Shown here in pieces: positions 1-5,594 of a DNA stretch of 5,946 bases. The translations under genes were made by a program, and so were the position numbers. The DNA comes from Methanobacteriota archaeon (GTDB lineage: Archaea > Thermoplasmatota > Thermoplasmata > RBG-16-68-12). The notes beneath the pieces are model-generated. The model made no database searches, was not told the DNA's origin, and was given only the letters and a program-made list of their open reading frames with translations. Where the stretch lies: contig VBLS01000040.1 in the NCBI GenBank assembly GCA_005878635.1, positions 1 through 5,946 on the forward strand, read 5' to 3'. Numbering within the stretch: the first letter of the stretch is position 1; each line of letters opens with the position of its first letter.

Positions 1-1165
1 GAGATCCGTTGCCAGGCCGGATCCAGATGTCGGTCGGCGCCGAGGGGGTCCCGGGCGCGGTGGCGAGCGCCCACGTGTCGTTGCTGTCGCCGCCGAACAT
101 GATCGTCCGCGCAGACTGCGAGTCGTACGCCATCCCCTGGAACGCATGGTACGGAGGAGAGTGGTCCGGGTGCAGGAGGCTCCAGGTGTTGTTCGCGAAA
201 TCGTAGGCCCATGTCTTACTGTTATCGTCTGCAGTCCCGCCGAAAAGAATGCATCGATCGATCGCTGAATCGTAGGAGAAGCCCATTCCCCAGCGCCCGG
301 ACGGCCCATCCGGTGGGGTCATGTTCGTCCACGTGTTCGTGTCGAAGTCGTACGCCCAGGTGTCGTTGAGAGGGTTGTTCGGGTCCCAAAACGGATTATA
401 ACCCCCGAACATGATCATCCGGTCCGCCTTAGAGTCGTACGCCATGCCGGGCGATCGACGCCCGGGTGGCGCGACGCCGGGCGACATGTTCGTCCACTGG
501 TTCTGGGCCGCGTCGTACGCCCACGTTTCGTTGTCGTAAGTGTAGCTGACCGTGAGGCCGCCGAAGAGAATCGTCCGGGCCGACTGCGCGTCGTACGTCA
601 TCCCCGGCGATCGCCGCTCGGAAGGATGGTCGGCCGGGCTGAGGTTCGTCCATGTATTCGACGAGAAATCGTACCCCCATGTCCCGCTCGAGTACGCTGC
701 GTTGGGATAGGTCCCAATCAATCCGCCGAACAGGATCGTCTGCCGGGATCCGCTGTCGTACGCGGCGCGCAAGAGCTGTGTTGCATCCGGATGCCCCGCC
801 GGATGCAAGTTGGTCCAGGCATTCGATTCGAAGTCGTACGCCCACGTCTCGTTGCTACCGTCATCGCTTCCGTCGTAGCCGCCGTAGGCGATCACGCGGT
901 CCGCGTCGGAGTCGTAGACCATCGCCAGGTTGAGATAGCCGGCCGGCGCGTCGCTCGGGTTCATGTTCGTCCAATCGGATCCGCCCATCGGGGCGGCGTG
1001 TCCGCGGACGATGGGCGGGGCCCCGGCGGAGACCGATGGCCCCGGAATGAGGAGCAGGAGTGCAAGGAATACGATGGTCGACGACCCGCGCAGGACCGTC
1101 GCGATGGCCTCCCTCCGACGATGGGATGGGGTTCGAGCTATTTGTCCCCTTGGGAAGAGGCCCAT
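1..1165 (-). CDS. Exported kelch-repeat beta-propeller protein (3' end outside window)
   Basis: This frame is open from the ATG at 1165-1163 to the window edge, giving 388 codons without a stop. It is the coding frame because it yields a regular repeat. Residues 1-29 are Arg-rich, residues 30-41 are hydrophobic (TIVFLALLLLIP), and a signal peptidase site is likely after SVSA (residue 47), so the protein should be secreted or surface-bound. Residues 79-365 hold six kelch-like units built on a YDS..R.I.FGG strand followed by a TWAYDF..N.WTN strand. After residue 369 the sequence becomes Pro/Ser/Thr-rich (PGTPSAPTDIW), which resembles the entry to a fibronectin type III domain. Kelch propellers bind proteins or sugars; the ligand here is unknown. 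The in-frame stop upstream is at 1232-1234, and 1165 is the first ATG after it. It is divergent from the Roadblock gene. Fold is confident, role is not. Confidence 0.88.
   Translation of the reverse strand, partial: MGLFPRGQIARTPSHRRREAIATVLRGSSTIVFLALLLLIPGPSVSAGAPPIVRGHAAPMGGSDWTNMNPSDAPAGYLNLAMVYDSDADRVIAYGGYDGSDDGSNETWAYDFESNAWTNLHPAGHPDATQLLRAAYDSGSRQTILFGGLIGTYPNAAYSSGTWGYDFSSNTWTNLSPADHPSERRSPGMTYDAQSARTILFGGLTVSYTYDNETWAYDAAQNQWTNMSPGVAPPGRRSPGMAYDSKADRMIMFGGYNPFWDPNNPLNDTWAYDFDTNTWTNMTPPDGPSGRWGMGFSYDSAIDRCILFGGTADDNSKTWAYDFANNTWSLLHPDHSPPYHAFQGMAYDSQSARTIMFGGDSNDTWALATAPGTPSAPTDIWIRPGNGS
71..931 (-). repeat. Six kelch-type coding repeats within the exported protein
   Basis: The repeats are about 50 residues each, with diglycines (FGG or YGG) at residues 95-96, 147-148, 202-203, 254-255, 309-310 and 358-359. 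Each of the first five is followed by W-x-Y-D and then a W-T/S strand (WTNL, WTNL, WTNM, WTNM, WSLL). The sixth stops after its TWA strand. The DNA repeat is imperfect (recurring tcgtacgccca-like words on the plus strand) and varies at synonymous sites, which fits old protein-level duplication, not recent DNA amplification. Confidence 0.85.
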
Positions 1166-1232
1166 TTCTCGAAGGGATTCCGCTTCCTCGTGGCGATCGG
1201 GCCGGCCAGCATCACGTCGCGGGAACAACAGC

Positions 1233-1240
1233 TAAATAAA
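1233..1240. promoter_or_regulatory. TATA-like box between divergent kelch and Roadblock genes
   Basis: TAAATAAA on the plus strand (TTTATTTA on the minus strand) is the only AT-rich octamer in the 111 bp gap. It resembles the archaeal TATA consensus, TTTAWATA. Read on the plus strand it puts transcription start near 1262, shortly before the Roadblock ribosome binding site. Read on the minus strand it puts the start near 1210, with a leader of about 45 bases for the kelch gene. The sequence alone cannot say which direction is used, or whether both are. Confidence 0.5.
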
Positions 1241-1265
1241 GAGGGGCACATCGGCCGGGCGATCG

Positions 1266-1270
1266 GGAGG
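1266..1270 (+). promoter_or_regulatory. Ribosome binding site for the Roadblock gene
   Basis: GGAGG, six bases before the GTG at 1277, is a good Shine-Dalgarno match. It decides the start in favour of this GTG, because the reading frame is open much further upstream through DNA that codes for the kelch protein on the other strand. Confidence 0.75.
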
Positions 1271-1276
1271 GACCCC

Positions 1277-1639
1277 GTGCCCGTTGCGGTCGAAGGACTC
1301 CGGAAGCTGCTTCAAGATTTCAACACGCGGAGCGGCGCGAAGATTTCCGCGATCGTTTCCCGGTCCGGGGTCCCCGTCGCCTGGGTCCTGCCGGACGAAA
1401 CCCAGGTCGACAACTTCGCGACGATGGCGGCGACCCTCCTCGGCGCGCTGGAAGTCATCTACGCGACGATGAAGGCGGCCACGCCGACCCACGTGACCGT
1501 GGAATCCGAAGGCGGGATCCTCTCCGTCCGGGAAGTCACCGGCAAGATGTTTTTCGTCGCGATGGCGACGAGGCGCTCGCCTCAGATGGTGAAGTCGATC
1601 GAGGAACTCCTCGTGAAGGCGAAGGGCCTCCTGACCTAA
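1277..1639 (+). CDS. Roadblock/LC7-domain protein
   Basis: This 120-residue protein is one whole Roadblock/LC7 domain, the usual length for a standalone member. An N-terminal helix (residues 4-17, VEGLRKLLQDFNTR) leads into the first beta-hairpin, KISAIVSRSGVPVAW (22-36), which has the typical 'value-of-the-residue, then Gly-x-Pro' turn. A long central helix follows (about 45-66, NFATMAATLLGALEVIY), then strands THVTVES and ILSVREVTGKMFFVAMA (about 71-97), then a C-terminal helix (102-117). Such domains dimerise and, in MglB and related proteins, regulate small Ras-like GTPases; other family members act as scaffolds. No GTPase gene is in the window, so the partner is unknown. It is cytoplasmic, with no signal or membrane segment. 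Start GTG 1277 is supported by the GGAGG before it. Its last four bases overlap the end of the convergent PAP2 gene. Confidence 0.85.
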   Translation: MPVAVEGLRKLLQDFNTRSGAKISAIVSRSGVPVAWVLPDETQVDNFATMAATLLGALEVIYATMKAATPTHVTVESEGGILSVREVTGKMFFVAMATRRSPQMVKSIEELLVKAKGLLT

Positions 1640-2244
1640 GCCGTTCGACGCCGGAGATGCGGGATGGCCTCGACGATCCGTCGACGGATCCGCTGGTAGA
1701 GGCCAACGCGGCGGCTCACATACTCGACCAGAAGGGCGAGGGCGATCCCGACGACCGCGCCTCCGAGGATGTCGGACGGCCAGTGCAGGCCGAGGTAGAC
1801 GCGGCTGAGGCCCGCGAGGACCGCCACGGCGCCCGCCGGGACGCCCACCTTCCAACGGAAGCGGACCGTCAGGAAGCCCGCGACCGCGAAGGCGCGGGAC
1901 GCGTGGCCGCTCGGGAACGCCGGATCGAACTCGGCGGAGCACCGGTAGCCCGCGAGGGTGCGGACGTTCGAGAGGGTGTCGCACGGTCGCGCGCGGCCGA
2001 CGAGATACTTGATCGCCTCGGAGACGAGGATCGTGATCCCGAGGACGAGGAGGACGTCGAAGGTCGCCTCGCGCAGGCCCTTCAACCAGAGCGGCACCGC
2101 GACGAGGAAGATCACGTAGACGCCGGTGAGGATCGTGAAGAAGACGAAGATCCGATCGAGGACCGGGTCCGTGCCGGCGAGATTCAGGGCCCGGAAAATC
2201 GTCTCGTCGAGCCCGCTGGAGGCAAACGTGACGAAGGCGTGCAC
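1636..2244 (-). CDS. PAP2-family membrane phosphatase
   Basis: This 202-residue membrane protein carries all three PAP2 (type 2 phosphatidic acid phosphatase) signatures: KX6RP as K79-YLVGRA-R86-P87, PSGH at 111-114, and SRX5HX3D with R148, H154 and D158. H154 is the expected nucleophile and H114 the expected acid/base. Hydrophobic segments lie at about 31-54, 62-82, 115-127, 133-151 and 157-175, with a very basic C-terminal tail (about 178-200). The family removes phosphate from lipid phosphates or pyrophosphates, such as polyprenyl pyrophosphate carriers or phosphatidate; the substrate cannot be read from the sequence. The GTG start at 2244 is chosen because the domain begins right after it and a TATA-like TTTATG lies about 26 bases upstream, fitting a leaderless or nearly leaderless mRNA. 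The frame stays open far upstream, but only antisense to the glycosylase gene. The TAG stop overlaps the Roadblock stop. Confidence 0.87.
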   Translation of the reverse strand: MHAFVTFASSGLDETIFRALNLAGTDPVLDRIFVFFTILTGVYVIFLVAVPLWLKGLREATFDVLLVLGITILVSEAIKYLVGRARPCDTLSNVRTLAGYRCSAEFDPAFPSGHASRAFAVAGFLTVRFRWKVGVPAGAVAVLAGLSRVYLGLHWPSDILGGAVVGIALALLVEYVSRRVGLYQRIRRRIVEAIPHLRRRTA

Positions 2245-2253
2245 GCGCCCCCG

Positions 2254-2985
2254 ATGCCGATGTTCCCCATAAAGGGCCGCGAAGGGGAGAAACCCTCTTG
2301 GCCACCGCGAGCATCGTCCTCCGCCTTGGACCGCGAGCGGGAGATCTACCATCGGCTCCTCCGCCATTACGGGCCGCAGCATTGGTGGCCCGCGGATTCG
2401 CCGTTCGAGGTGATCGTCGGCGCGCTCCTCATGCAACAGACGGCCTGGCGGAATGTAGCCGAAGCGATCCGTAACCTGAAGGAGGCGGGCCTCCTCGACG
2501 TGCGAGCGCTTGCCTCGGCTTCGATCCCCGTCATCCGCAAGCACGTGAAGGTCGCGGGCCTGTACCGAACGAAGCCGACGCGGCTCCGAGATTTCTGCCG
2601 CCACCTCCTGGCTCGCTCGGGAGGAGATTTGCGCCGATACTTCGATCGCCCGCTCGAGGCCGTGCGCGAGGACCTGCTCGCGCAAAGCGGCGTGGGCCCG
2701 GAGACCGCGGATTCGATCCTCCTCTACGCGGGCGGCCATGCCACCTTTGTGGTCGACGCGTACACGATCCGGATCGGACGCAGGATCGGCCTCTTCGACT
2801 CGGACGACTACGGCGATGTCCAGCGGCATTTCGACGCGCACGTGCCGCGAGACCTGGGCGTATTCCAGGAGTACCACGCGCTCCTCGTCGCCCATGCGAA
2901 GGCGCTGTGCCGCCCCGCGCCGCGGTGCGAGGCGTGCCCCCTGCAGGACCCCTGTGACTTCGGCACCGTGCGAGTGCATGGTTAA
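2254..2985 (+). CDS. HhH-GPD DNA glycosylase, endonuclease III / MagIII-like
   Basis: A base-excision repair glycosylase of 243 residues from this ATG. The opening WWPADSPFEVIVGALLMQQTAW (44-65, split here for reading: WWPADSPFEV then IVGALLMQQTAW) resembles the MagIII/archaeal endonuclease III group. The helix-hairpin-helix is LLAQSGVGPETADSILLYA (141-159), followed by the catalytic Asp in VVDAYT (D168). Where E. coli Nth has its lyase lysine (GVGRKTA), this protein has E150, so a glycosylase without beta-lyase activity is likely. Four cysteines (219, 225, 228, 234) in a CX5CX2CX5C pattern should hold a [4Fe-4S] cluster. The substrate is probably an alkylated or oxidised base; which one is not clear. 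The start is uncertain: ATG 2260 and TTG 2326 (219 residues, nearer the family length) are in frame, and residues 1-25 show no domain. No clear ribosome binding site precedes any of them. Confidence 0.85.
   Translation: MPMFPIKGREGEKPSWPPRASSSALDREREIYHRLLRHYGPQHWWPADSPFEVIVGALLMQQTAWRNVAEAIRNLKEAGLLDVRALASASIPVIRKHVKVAGLYRTKPTRLRDFCRHLLARSGGDLRRYFDRPLEAVREDLLAQSGVGPETADSILLYAGGHATFVVDAYTIRIGRRIGLFDSDDYGDVQRHFDAHVPRDLGVFQEYHALLVAHAKALCRPAPRCEACPLQDPCDFGTVRVHG
2268..2273 (-). promoter_or_regulatory. Possible TATA box for the PAP2 gene
   Basis: The minus strand reads CCTTTATGGGG here, an AT-rich patch in GC-rich surroundings. Its centre is about 26 bases before the GTG at 2244, so transcription would begin at or within a few bases of that codon. 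This is the geometry of archaeal leaderless genes. The box lies inside the predicted 5' end of the divergent glycosylase gene. Confidence 0.4.
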
Positions 2986-2988
2986 GTA
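2982..2988 (+). promoter_or_regulatory. TATA-like TTAAGTA upstream of the STAND regulator
   Basis: TTAAGTA overlaps the TAA stop of the glycosylase gene and lies 40 bases before the GTG at 3022. It predicts a transcript start near 3010, just at the ribosome binding site. The same heptamer lies upstream of the exported-protein gene at the end of the window. This suggests the regulator has its own promoter despite sitting only 36 bp after the glycosylase gene. Confidence 0.4.
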
Positions 2989-3011
2989 ACGACCGGCGGA
3001 TACGGGTCGCG

Positions 3012-3016
3012 GGAGG
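3012..3016 (+). promoter_or_regulatory. Ribosome binding site for the STAND regulator
   Basis: GGAGG inside the purine run GGGAGGAGGG (3011-3020) sits five bases before the GTG at 3022 and fixes that codon as the start. The first ATG in frame, at 3109, would cut into the winged-helix domain. Confidence 0.75.
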
Positions 3017-3021
3017 AGGGA

Positions 3022-5490
3022 GTGCCCGGCGTCACGGTCGGCGAGCGCATTTTGGTCCATCTGTCCGGGTTCCTCCGCCATGCGGACGCTTACGAGTGTC
3101 CGGTCGAAATGACCCAGGACGGGATCGCGACCGGCCTTTCCCTCAGTCGGGCCCATGTCGCGCTCGAGTTGAAACGCCTCAAGACCTCGGGCCGCGTCGG
3201 GGAGCGGATGGCCCACGTCGCCCACGCCCGGTCGCGGCGGAAGGTGTACGATCTCACCTCGTCAGGCCAGGAGATCGCGCGCAAGATGCGGGATCACGCG
3301 CGGTCCCGCACGGTGCAGCTCAACGAGACGGGCGGCCTCCGCGAGGTCCCTGGCTCCGAGGCCATCGAGGCCCTGCGACGCGGCGGCCTTCGCGAATCCG
3401 ACGCGATCCAGCATATCCTCGCCGCGGACGTGATCGAGATCCCGAGGCCGGAAGGACCGAAGGCCCCGCCGCCGGGCCGACCGTTCTTCGGTCGGGTGGA
3501 CGAACAGGCCGCATTGCGGGCCTGGCTGGACGCATCGTCCAACACGGTCGCGGTCGTCATCGGCGTCGCGGGGATCGGCAAGTCGACGCTCATCGCCCGC
3601 GTCCTCGAAAGCGAGCGCCGCCCGACCTTCGCCCGACGCGTGTATGCCCATGACGATCCCCACGGCCTCCTGAGTTCCTTCGCCGACTTCCTCGCGCGGC
3701 AGGGCCGTCGGCGGCTGAAGGCGGTGATCACCCGGCCCGCGTACGATCCGGTCGAGGCGATCGCCGTCCTGCGGACCGACCTGTCCGGATGCATCGTCGC
3801 GATCGACGACCTGCACACGTGTCCCGCGGCCGATGCGTTGTTGCGGCCCCTCGTCGAGGACCCGGTCCCCGCGAAGATCCTCGTCGCGTCGCGGGTCCAT
3901 CCGACCTTCTACGAACGCGCCGACGTGCTCCGCGGCCGGGTCGTCGAGATGACGCTCTCCGGACTCGATGAAGCGGCCTCGGAGGAACTGCTCCGCTCCC
4001 GCGGGGCGCCGATCGAAGCCGACGCCCTCCATCGGGTCGTCGCGTCCACCCATGGCCACCCGTTCGCCCTCGAGCTGTTCGCCGCGAGCGGGCTCGACGG
4101 AGGGGCCGTCGAGACGGAACGGTACGTCCTCGAGACGGTCCTCGACGGCCTCGACGATTCGTCCGAGGAGCTGCTGCGGACCTTCGCGGTCCTGCGGAGG
4201 CCGGCCCGCTCGCCGGAAGCCCTGGGCGCCACCTTGTCCCAGCTGCGGCGCCTCGTCCGGCGCGCCCTGCTCCACCACCGGGACGACGGATATCTGATCC
4301 ACGATCTGGTGAAGGAGTTCTTCCTCCGGCGGCTCGGAGAGGGCGCGCGACGGGAGGCCCACGGCCGGGCGGCGGAGTACTGGCTCTTCCGATCCGACGG
4401 ATTGGAGGAGGCCTACCATCGGATCGAGGCGGGCGACGTCGAGACGGCGAAGGCGCGCCTGACGGAGATTGGACCGGCGCTCGCCGAGAGTGCGCGCGCG
4501 GGAGACCTCGAGGCGGCGTTGCTGCGCGTCCCGCGGACGGCCCGGCTAGAAGGGATCCTGGCGGAGACCGCGGCGTTCCTCGGCCGGTTCGAGGAGGCGC
4601 GCGCCGCCCTCGAGAGGATCGGCGCTTCGGGCGGCGAGGTGGAGCGGTTGCGGGCGCGCATCCATCTGGGCCGGATCCAGAACCGCCTCGGCGCGTACAA
4701 GGAGGCCCGCGGAGTCTTGGAGGCGGCCGCCGAGGACGCCGCCCGCCTGAACTCTCCTGAAATCGAAGGCGAGGCCTTGCGGGCCCTCGGGGGCGTCGAG
4801 CGGAAACTCGGGGACCTTGAACCTGCGGTCCGCCACCTCGTCCGGGCGGCGGAGGTGCTCCCGAGCGGCTCGCGGGAACGGGTCCGCACCTTGACGGACC
4901 TCGGCGCGGTCCTGATCGCTCGCGGCGACATCGTCGGAGCCAAGGCCCGCCTCCTGGAGGCGGCCGCGACGGTCCGGAGGGCGACGAGAGACGAGGCCGC
5001 GATCCAGATCAACCTGGGCATCGTCATGAGCAAGGAAGGCGACGCGCGGGAGGCGGCCGCGACCTTCGCGCGATCCGCCGACATGGCCCTCGCGACGGGC
5101 GAGATCCGCTTCGCGGCCTACGCGCTGGCGAACGCCGTCGACAGCCTCCTCCGCTTGGAGGCGATCGACGAAGCCGCCTCGAGCGCGGAACGGGCCCTCG
5201 CCTTGGCGAGCACGATCGGCGATCCCGTGGCCCTGTCGCAGGCGCGGGCGAACCTGGGCCTCGTGTTCGCGAGGCGCGGCGAATGGGCGAAGGCGGAGGA
5301 ACATCTCCTCGGATCCGTCGAGATCATCAACCGCCTCGACAATCCGTACTCGCTCGCGACCCGCTACGAGGAGCTGGCCCGCCTCTACGAGGCCCAGGGC
5401 CGCGGCGGAGACGCCGCCTCCTGGCGATCTCGGGCCGAGGGACTGCACGCGCGGCTCCAGGGAAACTCGAAGGGGACGGCCGGCCCTTAG
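3022..5490 (+). CDS. Winged-helix / STAND NTPase / TPR transcriptional regulator
   Basis: An 822-residue cytoplasmic protein with three parts. Residues 5-88 form a MarR-like winged helix: SLSRAHVALELKRLKTSGRV (40-59) is the helix-turn-helix and RRKVYDLTSSGQEIA (72-86) the wing and next helix. A Pro-rich linker (140-153) leads to an AAA/NACHT-like STAND ATPase that starts at FFGRVDEQ. It has Walker A GVAGIGKST (181-189, K187), Walker B CIVAIDDLH (257-265, D262-D263), a sensor-like ILVASR (286-291), the GHPFAL motif (345-350) that matches GLPLAL of STAND proteins, and a second winged helix ending in IHDLVKEFF (426-434). Residues about 443-810 are alpha-helical repeats, with at least six TPR-like units (for example 545-573, 581-612, 620-650, 657-690, 735-770). 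By analogy with MalT, ligand sensed by the repeats would trigger ATP-dependent oligomerisation and DNA binding. The ligand and targets are unknown. The start is GTG with a strong ribosome binding site. Confidence 0.85.
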   Translation: MPGVTVGERILVHLSGFLRHADAYECPVEMTQDGIATGLSLSRAHVALELKRLKTSGRVGERMAHVAHARSRRKVYDLTSSGQEIARKMRDHARSRTVQLNETGGLREVPGSEAIEALRRGGLRESDAIQHILAADVIEIPRPEGPKAPPPGRPFFGRVDEQAALRAWLDASSNTVAVVIGVAGIGKSTLIARVLESERRPTFARRVYAHDDPHGLLSSFADFLARQGRRRLKAVITRPAYDPVEAIAVLRTDLSGCIVAIDDLHTCPAADALLRPLVEDPVPAKILVASRVHPTFYERADVLRGRVVEMTLSGLDEAASEELLRSRGAPIEADALHRVVASTHGHPFALELFAASGLDGGAVETERYVLETVLDGLDDSSEELLRTFAVLRRPARSPEALGATLSQLRRLVRRALLHHRDDGYLIHDLVKEFFLRRLGEGARREAHGRAAEYWLFRSDGLEEAYHRIEAGDVETAKARLTEIGPALAESARAGDLEAALLRVPRTARLEGILAETAAFLGRFEEARAALERIGASGGEVERLRARIHLGRIQNRLGAYKEARGVLEAAAEDAARLNSPEIEGEALRALGGVERKLGDLEPAVRHLVRAAEVLPSGSRERVRTLTDLGAVLIARGDIVGAKARLLEAAATVRRATRDEAAIQINLGIVMSKEGDAREAAATFARSADMALATGEIRFAAYALANAVDSLLRLEAIDEAASSAERALALASTIGDPVALSQARANLGLVFARRGEWAKAEEHLLGSVEIINRLDNPYSLATRYEELARLYEAQGRGGDAASWRSRAEGLHARLQGNSKGTAGP

Positions 5491-5541
5491 ACGACCCGGA
5501 ACATCCCACCCTCCCTGCTGTCCGACATTCGGCCGACATGA

Positions 5542-5548
5542 TTAAGTA
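5542..5548 (+). promoter_or_regulatory. TATA-like TTAAGTA upstream of the exported protein gene
   Basis: The 104 bp gap at 5491-5594 contains one AT-rich patch, ATTAAGTAG, identical over seven bases to the element upstream of the STAND regulator. It lies 53 bases before the ATG at 5595, giving a predicted transcript start near 5570 and a leader of roughly 25-35 bases. Nothing else is recognisable in the gap; there is no T-rich terminator after the stop at 5490. Confidence 0.4.
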
Positions 5549-5594
5549 GCCCAGCCTTGATGCGCGTCGGTCCGCGGATCTCCCGCGGGCCGGG

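Noticed and set aside
429..845. 138-codon minus-strand ORF inside the kelch region
   Set aside because: It is in another frame of the same strand as the kelch gene, and lacks the repeat pattern seen in the true frame.
71..931. Repeats of tcgtacgcc-like words as a possible CRISPR or tandem DNA repeat
   Set aside because: The spacing follows whole codons, the copies differ mostly at synonymous or loop positions, and the translated kelch pattern explains them.
626..1276. Long open plus-strand frame running into the Roadblock gene
   Set aside because: It lies antisense to the kelch gene, yields an Arg/Pro-rich product without a domain, and the GGAGG plus GTG at 1277 gives the right domain length.
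1657..2253. N-terminal extension of the glycosylase by about 200 codons
   Set aside because: This stretch is antisense to PAP2 and is a charged Arg/Asp/Glu-rich sequence typical of a shadow frame; glycosylases of this family are about 210-240 residues.
1232..2314. 360-codon minus-strand ORF
   Set aside because: It is a GC-rich shadow across PAP2 and antisense to Roadblock; the product is Arg/Pro/Gly-rich and without motifs, whereas both real frames carry recognisable domains.
2245..3225. N-terminal extension of PAP2 antisense to the glycosylase
   Set aside because: No membrane segment or motif appears before residue 1 at GTG 2244, and the glycosylase is clearly the coding strand here.
3262..4419. 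385-codon minus-strand ORF, and others antisense to the STAND gene such as 4546-5448
   Set aside because: They are low-complexity Arg/Gly/Asp-rich shadows; the plus-strand frame carries Walker motifs and TPRs throughout.
3022..5490. STAND protein as an antiviral Avs-like defence sensor
   Set aside because: Avs proteins carry effector domains such as nucleases; this one has a DNA-binding winged helix, which fits transcription control better. No other defence gene is in the window.
5491..5594. Terminator or small RNA in the last gap
   Set aside because: No T-run or stable hairpin is apparent by eye, and nothing resembles a known RNA; only the TATA-like patch stands out.
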